Assembly (NCBI GenBank): GCA_026395455.1
Contig: JAPLYR010000061.1
Coordinates: 1 to 13,354, forward strand
Direction of reading: 5' to 3'
Length of the DNA stretch: 13,354 bases
Origin: Candidatus Roizmanbacteria bacterium
Lineage (GTDB): Bacteria; Patescibacteriota; Microgenomatia; UBA1406; GWC2-37-13
The position numbers and the translations under genes were made by a program. Under the pieces are notes generated by a model, which worked only from the letters and a program-made list of their open reading frames with translations, was not told the DNA's origin and made no database searches. The stretch's first letter is position 1; the number at the start of each line of letters is the position of its first letter. Below, piece by piece: positions 13,098 through 13,354 of the stretch.

Positions 13098-13354
13098 ATG
13101 AGGCTCAATTTCAGACTAACTTTTGAAGCAACTCTATGGCTTATCAAAAAAAACATTAAGACTCTTGTTCTACTTACTCTATTTAATAGTATTGGCATTT
13201 ATATATACACATACGCAATTCTTCCTTCATTCACTCCCTTTAGTCCCTCGATGAAATCCACAGAAATAATGAGTTTATCACTCAAAATGTTCATATTTAC
13301 AACAGCAATCGATATTATTACCTCATTACTATCTTTTCTAGAATACGCATTCTT
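13098..13354 (+). CDS. Membrane protein of unknown function, cut by the window end
   Basis: ATG at 13098 opens a frame of 85 codons running off the right edge. It begins MRLNFRLTFEATLWLIKKNI, a basic amphipathic start, followed by a hydrophobic segment (TLVLLTLFNSIGIYIYTYAI), a polar loop rich in Ser/Thr/Pro and a second hydrophobic segment (MFIFTTAIDIITSLLSFL). I do not recognise a family. The start fits a -10 ending 8 nt upstream and lies 38 nt after the peptidase stop; the alternative ATG at 13094 ends after ten codons. Probably another envelope gene by position, but this is only context. Confidence 0.7.
   Translation, partial: MRLNFRLTFEATLWLIKKNIKTLVLLTLFNSIGIYIYTYAILPSFTPFSPSMKSTEIMSLSLKMFIFTTAIDIITSLLSFLEYAF

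Noticed and set aside
1..13354. CRISPR array, tRNA, rRNA, insertion sequence or phage genes
   Set aside because: No regularly spaced direct repeats, no cloverleaf or rRNA core sequence, and no transposase, integrase or phage protein was found on either strand.

Overview
The window is AT-rich, uses the standard genetic code (TGA is a stop, for example at the end of ddl; no in-frame TGA inside genes) and packs its genes tightly. The small membrane proteins, the membrane-anchored MurF-like ligase overlapping an alpha/beta hydrolase, the divergent HflX and the glutamine synthetase subtype together suggest a member of the Patescibacteria/CPR, perhaps a Microgenomates-type lineage. That placement is inferred from protein style; there is no rRNA here to confirm it.

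Layout from left to right. (1) Minus-strand purB (adenylosuccinate lyase) runs off the left edge. It is divergent from a small VIT/CCC1-like membrane protein followed by a HIT-family nucleotide-binding protein. (2) A long minus-strand block from 7379 to 2175 holds a PQ-loop-like membrane protein, an alpha/beta hydrolase, a MurF-like ligase, D-Ala-D-Ala ligase (ddl) and an MFS transporter whose end overlaps the HIT gene tail to tail. Ddl and MurF are consecutive steps of the peptidoglycan precursor pathway. (3) hflX is divergent from that block. (4) The interval 8534-9160 has no intact gene. Instead it has a consensus sigma70-type promoter, about 365 nt of structured, A-rich sequence without an intact ORF, and an intrinsic terminator, all on the minus strand: a candidate non-coding RNA. 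(5) glnA (minus) is broken by a frameshift next to an apparent small deletion. (6) Interval 10557-10974 carries a long imperfect hairpin and one copy of a repeat whose other copy lies at 4587-4670. (7) Plus-strand genes for a GT-C-like membrane glycosyltransferase, a membrane-tethered M15 D,D-carboxypeptidase-like peptidase and a truncated membrane protein form the right end, an envelope cluster.

The most striking regulatory pattern is that nearly every gene at the head of a transcription unit has a -10-like hexamer only 6-9 nt before its start codon and no Shine-Dalgarno sequence. That predicts leaderless or nearly leaderless mRNAs. Two of the divergent gene pairs share palindromic -10 regions that could fire in both directions.

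Best candidates for something undescribed: the candidate RNA at 8594-8958, the paired repeat with co-varying stem, the 92-nt hairpin at 10679-10770 and the leaderless promoter architecture.
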